In this document: positions 1-3,831 of the stretch, piece by piece
Layout of the letters: every line of letters starts with the position of its first letter
Position numbering within the stretch: the first letter of the stretch is position 1
Origin: a virus
Virus record (IMG/VR): IMGVR_UViG_3300025120_000201
Coordinates: 1-36,915 of that record
Strand: one strand, 5' to 3'
DNA: 36,915 nucleotides
Made by a program: the position numbers and the translations under genes
The notes under the pieces: generated by a model
Told to the model about the DNA's origin: nothing
Databases searched by the model: none
Seen by the model: the letters and a program-made list of their open reading frames with translations, nothing else

Positions 1-1
1 T

Positions 2-61
2 TTGACAGCATCTGATACTCATCAGGTACTGGACGAAGATCACCCTTATCTCACTTTCTAA
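2..61 (+). CDS. possible 3' end of an upstream gene
   Basis: Reading from base 2 gives about 19 codons without a stop, ending DEDHPYLTF and then TAA at 59-61. The stop lies just ahead of the promoter of the next gene, the gene-end/promoter spacing seen further along. The piece is too short to identify, and a second frame closes at 13-15, so the reading frame is uncertain. Confidence 0.3.
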   Translation: MTASDTHQVLDEDHPYLTF

Positions 62-65
62 AGTG
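52..65. repeat. small inverted repeat before the first promoter
   Basis: CACTTT and AAAGTG form a 6-bp inverted repeat separated by two bases. It overlaps the possible stop of the upstream frame and lies 12 bases before the -35 box at 77. It could be an operator half-site pair or chance; nothing else supports either. Confidence 0.3.
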
Positions 66-76
66 TCACAACGGGG

Positions 77-105
77 TTGACACAGCATCAACCCCATCCT
101 ATACT
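77..105 (+). promoter_or_regulatory. consensus sigma70-type promoter
   Basis: TTGACA (77-82) and TATACT (100-105) are separated by exactly 17 bases, giving an expected transcript start near 112 and a leader of about 17 bases before the ATG at 129. The -35 box lies in a perfect 8-bp inverted repeat, GGGGTTGA (73-80) and TCAACCCC (88-95). The repeat could be an operator or the end of the previous transcript. Confidence 0.85.
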
Positions 106-128
106 AAACACATACCAAACAACACACC

Positions 129-386
129 ATGACCACATACAACGGTTCCACGAATTATGAAACTTGGAACGCAAAACTATGGATCGGCAACGATGAGTTT
201 CTGTATAGCACTGCTATCCGTTGCGTCAAGTTCTGTAAAGAAGACGAAACCCCATGGGAAAAGTTCGTCCGTTGCATGACTGATGAATCAATCGGTAGAT
301 GGTGTCGATGTACTGGTGATGGAGTGGGATGGGATGATCCTGCCATCGATGCAGATTCAATGAATGAGATGATGGACGAACTTTGA
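129..386 (+). CDS. small NYETWN-motif phage protein
   Basis: An 85-residue protein whose N-terminal part carries NYETWNAKLW (residues 9-18). This short signature recurs in small proteins of phages and bacteria whose function is unknown; I recall the family as DUF7249-like but cannot confirm the accession. The rest is acidic and rich in Cys, Trp and Asp, with no membrane segment or signal peptide. The ATG is chosen because it follows a consensus promoter by about 24 bases. The leader is A/C-rich with no Shine-Dalgarno sequence, as for its neighbours. The next promoter begins 17 bases after the stop, so the gene is probably monocistronic. It is likely an early accessory protein, but I assign no function. 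Confidence 0.8.
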   Translation: MTTYNGSTNYETWNAKLWIGNDEFLYSTAIRCVKFCKEDETPWEKFVRCMTDESIGRWCRCTGDGVGWDDPAIDADSMNEMMDEL

Positions 387-402
387 ACTGTCCCCAAGGC
401 AC

Positions 403-431
403 TTGACACCAGCAACAGACCAGACTATACT
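403..431 (+). promoter_or_regulatory. consensus sigma70-type promoter
   Basis: TTGACA (403-408), a 17-base spacer and TATACT (426-431) are identical in both boxes and spacing to the promoter at 77-105. A start near 438 would give a leader of about 60 bases containing a 6-bp hairpin (AGTGGG 442-447 with CCCACT 458-463), then an A/C-rich stretch and a T run before the ATG at 499. Confidence 0.85.
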
Positions 432-498
432 AAGTTCAACAAGTGGGGGTGATGCATCCCACTCAAAACACATCACATTCAACTTACTTTTTTTCATC

Positions 499-720
499 AT
501 GAATTTCGCAATCACTGGTTCATCTGCAATCGAAGCAATCGCACTTGCAGATAACACTGCCACCGTCACCTTCACTGGTGGTCGTTCATACGACTACACA
601 GTCAACGATGTCACTGCTTTCGTCACTGCTCTTAACAGTGTGATGAGTGAGCAGGGTTCTGTTGGTCGTTTCGTGAACAACAGCATCAAGTCCAAAGCAC
701 TTCAAAATGTTGCTGCTTGA
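499..720 (+). CDS. KTSC-like small protein
   Basis: A 73-residue protein with SSAIEAIAL near the N-terminus, then TVTFTGGRSYDYTV, a helical stretch, and SVGRFVNNSIKSK near the C-terminus. This follows the layout of the KTSC domain: a Ser-Ser start, a beta hairpin with a G-x-x-Y-x-Y pattern, and a final helix with F-N-x-x-I. KTSC proteins are small and have been linked to lysyl-tRNA synthetase or nucleic-acid contexts, but their role is not settled. The frame is open upstream to a TTG at 403, but that codon lies inside the -35 box, so the ATG at 499 is the start. The leader has no Shine-Dalgarno. A stem-loop follows the stop. Confidence 0.7.
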   Translation: MNFAITGSSAIEAIALADNTATVTFTGGRSYDYTVNDVTAFVTALNSVMSEQGSVGRFVNNSIKSKALQNVAA

Positions 721-777
721 TCTAGTCTAGAAGTCTAGTCGAGATGTGCCAGTTCTCACACTGGCACTCTGATCTCG
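721..777 (+). terminator. bulged stem-loop after the KTSC-like gene
   Basis: CGAGATGTGCCAG (740-752) pairs with CTGGCAC (761-767) plus ATCTCG (772-777), giving a 13-bp stem with one 4-base bulge and an 8-base loop. No T run follows, so it is not a typical intrinsic terminator; it may stabilise the 3' end or be processed. Just upstream, three CTAG tetranucleotides occur in 721-738, with TCTAG-T-CTAGA as a palindrome. The 10-mer GTCGAGATGT occurs at 738-747 and again at 777-786. Confidence 0.55.
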
Positions 778-782
778 TCGAG

Positions 783-803
783 ATGTATGTCATACATTAC
801 AAT
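783..803 (+). promoter_or_regulatory. palindrome overlapping a probable promoter
   Basis: ATGTATG-T-CATACAT (783-797) is a perfect 7-bp inverted repeat around one base and abuts a -10 box, TACAAT (798-803). The hexamer 17 bases upstream is a poor -35 match. A palindrome filling the spacer of a weak-35 promoter suggests a dimeric regulator site, but this is inference. Confidence 0.5.
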
Positions 804-826
804 AAACACATCACGACGAGACACAC

Positions 827-1009
827 ATGAACATTCAAGTAACACCCATCACGAGAAAAGCAAAGAACAGATTCTCTAACCTAATGGACGAGAATCATAC
901 ATGCACAATAGAGCAAGTGCGTGATGGTATGATGTTCCTGACATCTTCAAACAGGAAAAATCATTTTTGGGTTATGGTTGACAACGACCCCCATTGGATG
1001 CTACACTGA
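827..1009 (+). CDS. hypothetical 60-residue protein
   Basis: A basic-to-neutral 60-residue protein with several His, Met and Trp residues (HFWVMVDNDPHWMLH at the C-terminus). The second half looks like two beta strands. No family is recognised. The ATG follows the probable -10 at 798 by 23 bases, with an A/C-rich leader (ACACAC directly before the ATG) and no Shine-Dalgarno, matching the neighbouring genes. The stop at 1009 is followed by a 322-base gene-free stretch. I infer a small early accessory protein from position only. Confidence 0.65.
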   Translation: MNIQVTPITRKAKNRFSNLMDENHTCTIEQVRDGMMFLTSSNRKNHFWVMVDNDPHWMLH

Positions 1010-1103
1010 TCACATAAGGGGAAGGAGTTTGCCCCATCTATAAGTAAAGTCACTCTGCGAGCACTGAGACTTATAATTTTAGGTTTAGTGTGTTGGTTCT
1101 CTG

Positions 1104-1132
1104 AGACTTGGGGTGGTGCCCAGGTCTTTTTT
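1104..1132 (+). terminator. intrinsic (rho-independent) terminator
   Basis: AGACTTGGG (1104-1112) pairs with CCCAGGTCT (1119-1127) over 9 bp with one G-U pair and a 6-base loop, followed by six T (1127-1132). It is the clearest terminator in the window. It may end transcription from the gene at 827 or define a very short transcript from the TATAAT at 1072. Confidence 0.85.
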
Positions 1133-1166
1133 ATTGTATCATGTTTTTATGGGATTATACAGTCGA

Positions 1167-1200
1167 GTGGACACTTTATAGACTGTCCACCCCCTAAAAT
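1167..1200 (+). promoter_or_regulatory. inverted repeat followed by a -10-like box
   Basis: GTGGACA (1167-1173) and TGTCCAC (1184-1190) form a perfect 7-bp inverted repeat with a 10-base loop. TAAAAT (1195-1200) follows 5 bases later. No acceptable -35 lies at 17 bases, so promoter function is uncertain, but the repeat-then--10 layout matches other gaps in this region. Confidence 0.4.
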
Positions 1201-1230
1201 AGATTCTACCTCCATCCTAGCACGTCAGGG

Positions 1231-1315
1231 GTGCCAATGCCGGGGCTTGTGCCACTTTGACAACTGGTTGCTGGGGGTTGCTTTTTGCCAGAATCTGAGG
1301 CATCATTGGCACAAG
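1231..1315 (+). promoter_or_regulatory. leader with two mutually exclusive stems
   Basis: The segment CATTGGCACAAG (1304-1315) can pair through CATTGGCAC with GTGCCAATG (1231-1239), or through TGGCACAAG with CTTGTGCCA (1246-1254). Each pairing is a perfect 9 bp and they share TGGCAC on the right side, so both cannot form together. The first extends by a few pairs with a 3-base bulge. The switchable right arm ends 16 bases before an ATG (1332), an arrangement that would suit translation control or attenuation. Confidence 0.5.
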
Positions 1316-1331
1316 TCAAACCAACCACACC

Positions 1332-1448
1332 ATGAAAACCCTTTTTGTCGCAATCCTTTGTCTGACCGTTGGCACAGCATATGGTCACTATTTTGTGGAT
1401 GCCGTACAGGCAGGATCAGAATTGATCGAAACCGCCAGACAATCCTAG
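1332..1448 (+). CDS. 38-residue secreted or membrane peptide
   Basis: ATG at 1332 opens a 38-residue frame ending at TAG 1446-1448. The product begins MKTLFVAILCLTVGTAYG, a Lys followed by a 13-residue hydrophobic stretch with small residues at its end, as in a signal peptide or short membrane anchor. A polar tail (DAVQAGSELIETARQS) follows. The A/C-rich leader just before the ATG (CCAACCACACC) is nearly the same as the leader of the next gene, which argues that it is translated. No homologous family is recognised. It sits behind a leader with alternative stems, and a small hairpin (1460-1479) separates it from the GP88-like gene. It could be a leader peptide or a membrane-acting phage peptide. 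Confidence 0.55.
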   Translation: MKTLFVAILCLTVGTAYGHYFVDAVQAGSELIETARQS

Positions 1449-1459
1449 AACTGGCACAG

Positions 1460-1479
1460 GGAGACTGGAAACGGTCTCC
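1460..1479 (+). repeat. hairpin between the short peptide and the GP88-like gene
   Basis: GGAGAC (1460-1465) and GTCTCC (1474-1479) form a 6-bp stem with an 8-base loop, extendable by CAG/CTG with one bulged G. No T run follows. It may be a weak terminator or an RNA processing site. Confidence 0.4.
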
Positions 1480-1522
1480 TGATCGATTAATCTTAGGAAG
1501 ACCAACCAACCACACCACACCC

Positions 1523-2245
1523 ATGTTACACTTTTCCACAGGCAACGCAAAACTTTCAAAGGAAACATTAATTTTCAACCTACCAGCAGGCAAGACTTGC
1601 CCAGGTGCTGATACCTGCCGCAGCATGGCACTTGCAACCCCTAACGGTCGCAAGATCGTAGACTTTAAGACAACAACATTCAGGTGCTTTGCAGCATCGT
1701 CCGAGGTTCAATACGATGCCGTTTATGCTAATCGGGCAGAAAATTGGATGGAAGTAAAATCACATCTCCACAACGGAAACCTGGCACAATATATCAATGA
1801 TGAGATGCACAAAAACTTAAAGAAAAAGCACACCCGTGTTCGTATACATGAGTCCGGAGACTTCTTTAGTAAAGAATATCTTATGGCATGGATTATGGTC
1901 GCACAAACTAATCCTAACCTAAAATTTTACTGTTACTCTAAGTCTTTAGAATTCTTCCTAGGATTAACACTTCCGGCAAACTTTTACCTCACAGCATCAT
2001 ATGGGGGTAAGTATGATTCTTTAATTGATATCGGTGCTTTCCCACGATATGTCAAAGTGGTTCATTCTGTAGAGGATGCTAACATTTTAGGTTTGCCGGT
2101 AGATGTTGATGAACGGCATTGTTTCACACCCGGACCTTTTGCGATCCTATTACACGGCACTCAACCTAAAGGATCTGAGGCAGGCAAAGCAGCACGGATT
2201 AACCGAACCGTTAAAAAGGAACTACGGGAAGCACTTGGAGTGTAA
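1523..2245 (+). CDS. GP88-family protein
   Basis: A 240-residue protein starting LHFSTGNAKLSKETLIFNLPAG and continuing CPGADTC (Cys26 and Cys32), RCFAASS (Cys55), RVRIHESGDFFSKEY (residues 105-119), KFYCYSKS (Cys137) and RHCFTPGP (Cys200). This matches my recollection of the GP88 family, named after a mycobacteriophage product of unknown function. Conserved Cys plus the His109/Asp113 motif suggest metal binding or an enzyme active site, but this is inference. The same frame is open upstream to 1088, but that part crosses a terminator and another start, so the ATG at 1523 after an A/C-rich leader is chosen. A hairpin follows the stop at 2261-2284. It is probably an accessory early gene. Confidence 0.8.
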   Translation: MLHFSTGNAKLSKETLIFNLPAGKTCPGADTCRSMALATPNGRKIVDFKTTTFRCFAASSEVQYDAVYANRAENWMEVKSHLHNGNLAQYINDEMHKNLKKKHTRVRIHESGDFFSKEYLMAWIMVAQTNPNLKFYCYSKSLEFFLGLTLPANFYLTASYGGKYDSLIDIGAFPRYVKVVHSVEDANILGLPVDVDERHCFTPGPFAILLHGTQPKGSEAGKAARINRTVKKELREALGV

Positions 2246-2260
2246 AGAAATGTCAAAGAT

Positions 2261-2284
2261 CGGGTGACCTGCCACGGTTACCCG
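2261..2284 (+). terminator. stem-loop after the GP88-like gene
   Basis: CGGGTGACC (2261-2269) pairs with GGTTACCCG (2276-2284), 9 bp including one G-T pair, around a 6-base loop. The following bases are pyrimidine-rich (TTCTGATCCT) without a clean T run. It ends 11 bases before a probable -10 box (TAGAAT, 2296-2301), so it may serve both as a 3' end and as part of the next promoter. Confidence 0.55.
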
Positions 2285-2295
2285 TTCTGATCCTG

Positions 2296-2301
2296 TAGAA
2301 T
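2296..2301 (+). promoter_or_regulatory. probable -10 box for the winged-helix-like gene
   Basis: TAGAAT lies 27 bases before the ATG at 2329. The hexamer at the 17-base position (2273-2278) is a poor -35 and falls within the preceding hairpin. It is proposed because the gene otherwise lacks a promoter after the upstream stem-loop. Confidence 0.4.
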
Positions 2302-2328
2302 AACAAAGTCAACACCGCACACCGCACC

Positions 2329-2604
2329 ATGATCGCATTCTCCTCCCAAATGTTTCACCGCATGATCAGAATTGCTGCCCGTAGCATCCTGATTCAACAG
2401 GGTCCGATGACTGGCACCCAGTTGGTTCGCACTATGGGACTTGATCCCAAACGACACAAGGGAACCGTCCATGCTGTCTTGGTGGACCTTGAAACCCAAA
2501 GGTCCATAGGTGCGACTCGCAATGTCAAGACCGGTAAAAGATCCCTCTGGTTCTCCATTGCTCCACGCAAAAGAGACAGACTGATGGCAGCAATCGTAGG
2601 ATAA
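2329..2604 (+). CDS. small basic protein, possible winged helix-turn-helix
   Basis: A 91-residue basic protein. Residues about 12-60 read as helices ending in a recognition-helix-like stretch (GPMTGTQLVRTMGLDPKR, then GTVHAVLVDLE), followed by a beta hairpin rich in basic residues (GATRNVKTGKRSLWFS). That order of a three-helix core plus wing fits a winged helix DNA-binding fold, although no named family is recognised. Codons are CGN- and ACC-rich, unlike the AT-rich late genes. ATGs at 2350 and 2362 are alternatives; the first is preferred because it follows an A/C-rich leader (ACACCGCACC) like its neighbours. If it binds DNA, the inverted repeats at nearby promoters are natural candidate targets. 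Confidence 0.6.
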   Translation: MIAFSSQMFHRMIRIAARSILIQQGPMTGTQLVRTMGLDPKRHKGTVHAVLVDLETQRSIGATRNVKTGKRSLWFSIAPRKRDRLMAAIVG

Positions 2605-2617
2605 TCTGATTTTCTTA

Positions 2618-2657
2618 AGATTTGGAGGGCAGCAATGCTCTTCAAATCTGGTATACT
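2618..2657 (+). promoter_or_regulatory. long GCAA-loop hairpin joined to a -10 box
   Basis: AGATTTGGAGGGCA (2618-2631) pairs with TGCTCTTCAAATCT (2636-2649) over 14 bp with two G-T pairs, closed by a GCAA tetraloop of the stable GNRA class. TATACT (2652-2657) begins two bases later and is the same -10 as in the two consensus promoters upstream. The -35 position falls inside the hairpin and does not match consensus. It could be the 3' end of the preceding transcript, an operator, or both. Confidence 0.6.
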
Positions 2658-2685
2658 TTAGAAGAACCACACCGACACCGAACCG

Positions 2686-2922
2686 ATGACAATCTTCCCC
2701 AATTCCCCCGAAATGGAAGCAACATGGGACGACCTTATGACAGGTCTCTTTGATTTTGTGAGCAACACACAATCTGATCTTGATGCTTCACACGACTGGG
2801 TTTGCGACCAATTGGAAATTGAGTCCTTTGTTGATAACAAAGGTGCATGGAATAGTTTCTATGAAACCTGGCAATCTGCCTACGATGGCAACAATTGGTG
2901 GGGTTCAAAAATCTCTGCCTGA
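2686..2922 (+). CDS. hypothetical acidic aromatic-rich protein
   Basis: A 78-residue, strongly acidic protein with many Trp, Phe and Asp residues (ATWDDLMTGLFDFV near the start; WNSFYETWQSAYDGNNWWG near the end). No membrane segment, Cys cluster or known family is seen. An acidic, aromatic, compact protein could be a nucleic-acid mimic or inhibitor, but nothing in the sequence shows this. The start follows an A/C-rich leader without a Shine-Dalgarno and lies 29 bases after the TATACT box. A hairpin follows directly after the stop (2931-2954), so the gene looks like a one-gene unit. Confidence 0.65.
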   Translation: MTIFPNSPEMEATWDDLMTGLFDFVSNTQSDLDASHDWVCDQLEIESFVDNKGAWNSFYETWQSAYDGNNWWGSKISA

Positions 2923-2924
2923 TT

Positions 2925-2954
2925 AACACTTAGGGGGACTAATCATCCCCCCTA
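2925..2954 (+). terminator. hairpin, copy 1 of a repeated 3' element
   Basis: TAGGGGGA (2931-2938) pairs with TCCCCCCTA (2946-2954), allowing one extra C. The segment from 2925 to 2950 is nearly identical to 3383-3409; the second copy has one extra A. CCTATTCTTT follows, which is T-rich and could be terminator tail or a weak -10 (TATTCT, 2953-2958) for the gene at 2983. Confidence 0.7.
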
Positions 2955-2982
2955 TTCTTTAACCTTTCACCACACTAAAATC

Positions 2983-3384
2983 ATGTCACTAACACTCGCA
3001 AAATATAATCTTACTTGGGATTGTTACTCACAGTTTGCACTTAAAGATGATGATATCGGTGGAATCTACACTGATTACATACACTTTGATGCTGTCGGTG
3101 ATTATCACTTTGCAGTGTCATTCCGTGTTGGTGAGTGGAGACAATTGGGGATCTTATTCTGCGAGGTTGCTATTACCACCCCAGAAAAATGGATCGAAAA
3201 AAGACATTATGCGTTTGGACAATTTAACACTAATCTAGGTGCTAAATTATTCTCTCAGTTTGCACTAAATCACTTTATTGAGACTGAAAATTGGGCAGTG
3301 TGTCCATCCTTTGAACCCGTAGAGTATATTGACGGGGACCCTTTTACACTGGCAGGGGATGAAATAGTGTCGGATCTTATCTAA
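2983..3384 (+). CDS. hypothetical 133-residue protein
   Basis: A 133-residue protein with mixed alpha/beta character: strands around YIHFDAVGDYHFAVSFRVG and LGILFCEVAI, then a helix-rich stretch (LGAKLFSQFALNHFIE) and an acidic C-terminus. It is rich in aromatic residues and lacks a signal peptide or membrane helix. I recognise no family. The start is the first ATG after the preceding hairpin, with an A/C-rich leader (CACCACACTAAAATC) and no Shine-Dalgarno. A perfect 10-bp hairpin begins right after the stop. It closes the run of one-gene units in the accessory region. Confidence 0.65.
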   Translation: MSLTLAKYNLTWDCYSQFALKDDDIGGIYTDYIHFDAVGDYHFAVSFRVGEWRQLGILFCEVAITTPEKWIEKRHYAFGQFNTNLGAKLFSQFALNHFIETENWAVCPSFEPVEYIDGDPFTLAGDEIVSDLI

Positions 3385-3415
3385 CACTTAAGGGGGACTA
3401 ATCATCCCCTTAAGT
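3383..3415 (+). terminator. perfect 10-bp hairpin, copy 2 of the repeated element
   Basis: ACTTAAGGGG (3386-3395) pairs perfectly with CCCCTTAAGT (3406-3415) around a 10-base loop, GACTAATCAT. The loop sequence is the same as in the copy at 2925-2954. It directly follows the stop of the 133-residue gene. No long T run follows. Confidence 0.75.
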
Positions 3416-3424
3416 AATACTTAA

Positions 3425-3467
3425 CCCCGCACAGTTGTTGAACAGCAGTTCGTTCGTTCGTGCGGGG
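3425..3467 (+). repeat. GC-rich inverted repeat with a GTTC triplet repeat
   Basis: CCCCGCAC (3425-3432) and GTGCGGGG (3460-3467) form a perfect 8-bp stem enclosing 27 bases. The enclosed part contains GAAC-AGCA-GTTC and then three tandem GTTC units, so the inner arm can pair in more than one register. TATATAAA follows at 3472. This is the most GC-rich short structure in an AT-rich stretch. It does not form a tRNA cloverleaf. Confidence 0.6.
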
Positions 3468-3479
3468 TGCGTATATAAA

Positions 3480-3607
3480 ACCCATGGGTCCCTGGAAGCT
3501 ATAAACGACCCAGAACGACCTTGAGATACAACACTCAAAGTTATTTCAAAATACCCACTATAAATTTTTTTTTTCATATATAAAAAACGGCATCAGGATT
3601 CAAAGAT
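3480..3607 (+). other. 128-base gap before the AbrB-like gene
   Basis: It contains the 10-bp palindrome ACCCATGGGT (3480-3489), a small TTGAG/CTCAA inverted repeat, and a late-promoter-like TATAAATT (3559-3566) that runs into a T tract. AGGA (3595-3598) sits 9 bases before the ATG at 3608. The TATAAATT differs at the last base from the TATAAATA boxes in the late region, so promoter use is only possible. Confidence 0.45.
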
Positions 3608-3778
3608 ATGCAAAAAAATCCCGCAGAAAATTTTACGACTATAGAGATCGATCCAGTAACCGGTGAGCACTTATTAACAATACCCGAATGGATATGTGAT
3701 GAGAATGGATGGTATGAGGGAGTAGAAGTAAACATCGAGTTTGATAAAGATTCGATTATTATTCGGAGTATCAATTAG
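3608..3778 (+). CDS. AbrB/MazE (SpoVT)-like small protein
   Basis: A 56-residue protein. Its second half, IPEWICDENGWYEGVEVNI and then EFDKDSIIIRSIN, follows the pattern of the AbrB/MazE swapped-hairpin fold: a Pro, a short helix ending in G-W, E-G-x-x-V, an acidic turn, and a hydrophobic strand with III-R. The N-terminal strand before it (NFTTIEIDPVTGEHLLTIP) carries the first strand pair. Family members are dimeric DNA-binding regulators or antitoxins; no toxin gene is adjacent. The start is supported by AGGA 9 bases upstream. The next promoter begins two bases after the stop. A virion-unrelated regulatory role is inferred; the fold call is by pattern only. Confidence 0.6.
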   Translation: MQKNPAENFTTIEIDPVTGEHLLTIPEWICDENGWYEGVEVNIEFDKDSIIIRSIN

Positions 3779-3779
3779 G

Positions 3780-3808
3780 TTGACTGTGTATAGATAGAGT
3801 GTTATGAT
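3780..3808 (+). promoter_or_regulatory. sigma70-type promoter
   Basis: TTGACT (3780-3785), a 17-base spacer and TATGAT (3803-3808) precede the glycosyltransferase-like gene, whose ATG is at 3832. Five of six bases match consensus in each box. It begins two bases after the previous stop and would drive the three coupled genes 3832-4913. Confidence 0.7.
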
Positions 3809-3831
3809 AGTGAAGTAGTTTAATTAAAGTT

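Larger units (their letters stand above)
1010..1331 (+). other. 322-base structured intergenic region
   Basis: I see no convincing protein gene here. In order, it holds a GGGG/CCCC hairpin; a 7-bp inverted repeat TATAAGT/ACTTATA (1040-1075); a TATAAT box (1072-1077) without a good -35; an intrinsic terminator (1104-1132); a 7-bp inverted repeat (1167-1190) followed by TAAAAT; and a leader with two alternative 9-bp pairings (1231-1315). An 18-codon open frame from ATG 1141 is judged spurious. A small regulatory RNA is possible. Confidence 0.6.

Noticed and set aside
403-498. TTG start for the KTSC-like gene
   Set aside because: The codon lies inside a consensus -35 box, so it would not be transcribed from its own promoter.
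1141-1197. An 18-codon open frame beginning at ATG 1141
   Set aside because: It is very short, overlaps the inverted repeat at 1167-1190, and lacks the A/C-rich leader of its neighbours.
1088-1522. Upstream extension of the GP88-like frame back to 1088
   Set aside because: It crosses an intrinsic terminator, an inverted repeat and the 38-residue gene, and its translation is Cys/His-rich noise; the family match begins at the ATG at 1523.
3425-3470. tRNA gene suggested by the GC-rich stem and GTTC
   Set aside because: No cloverleaf, anticodon arm or complete T-loop can be drawn, and the enclosed length is too short.
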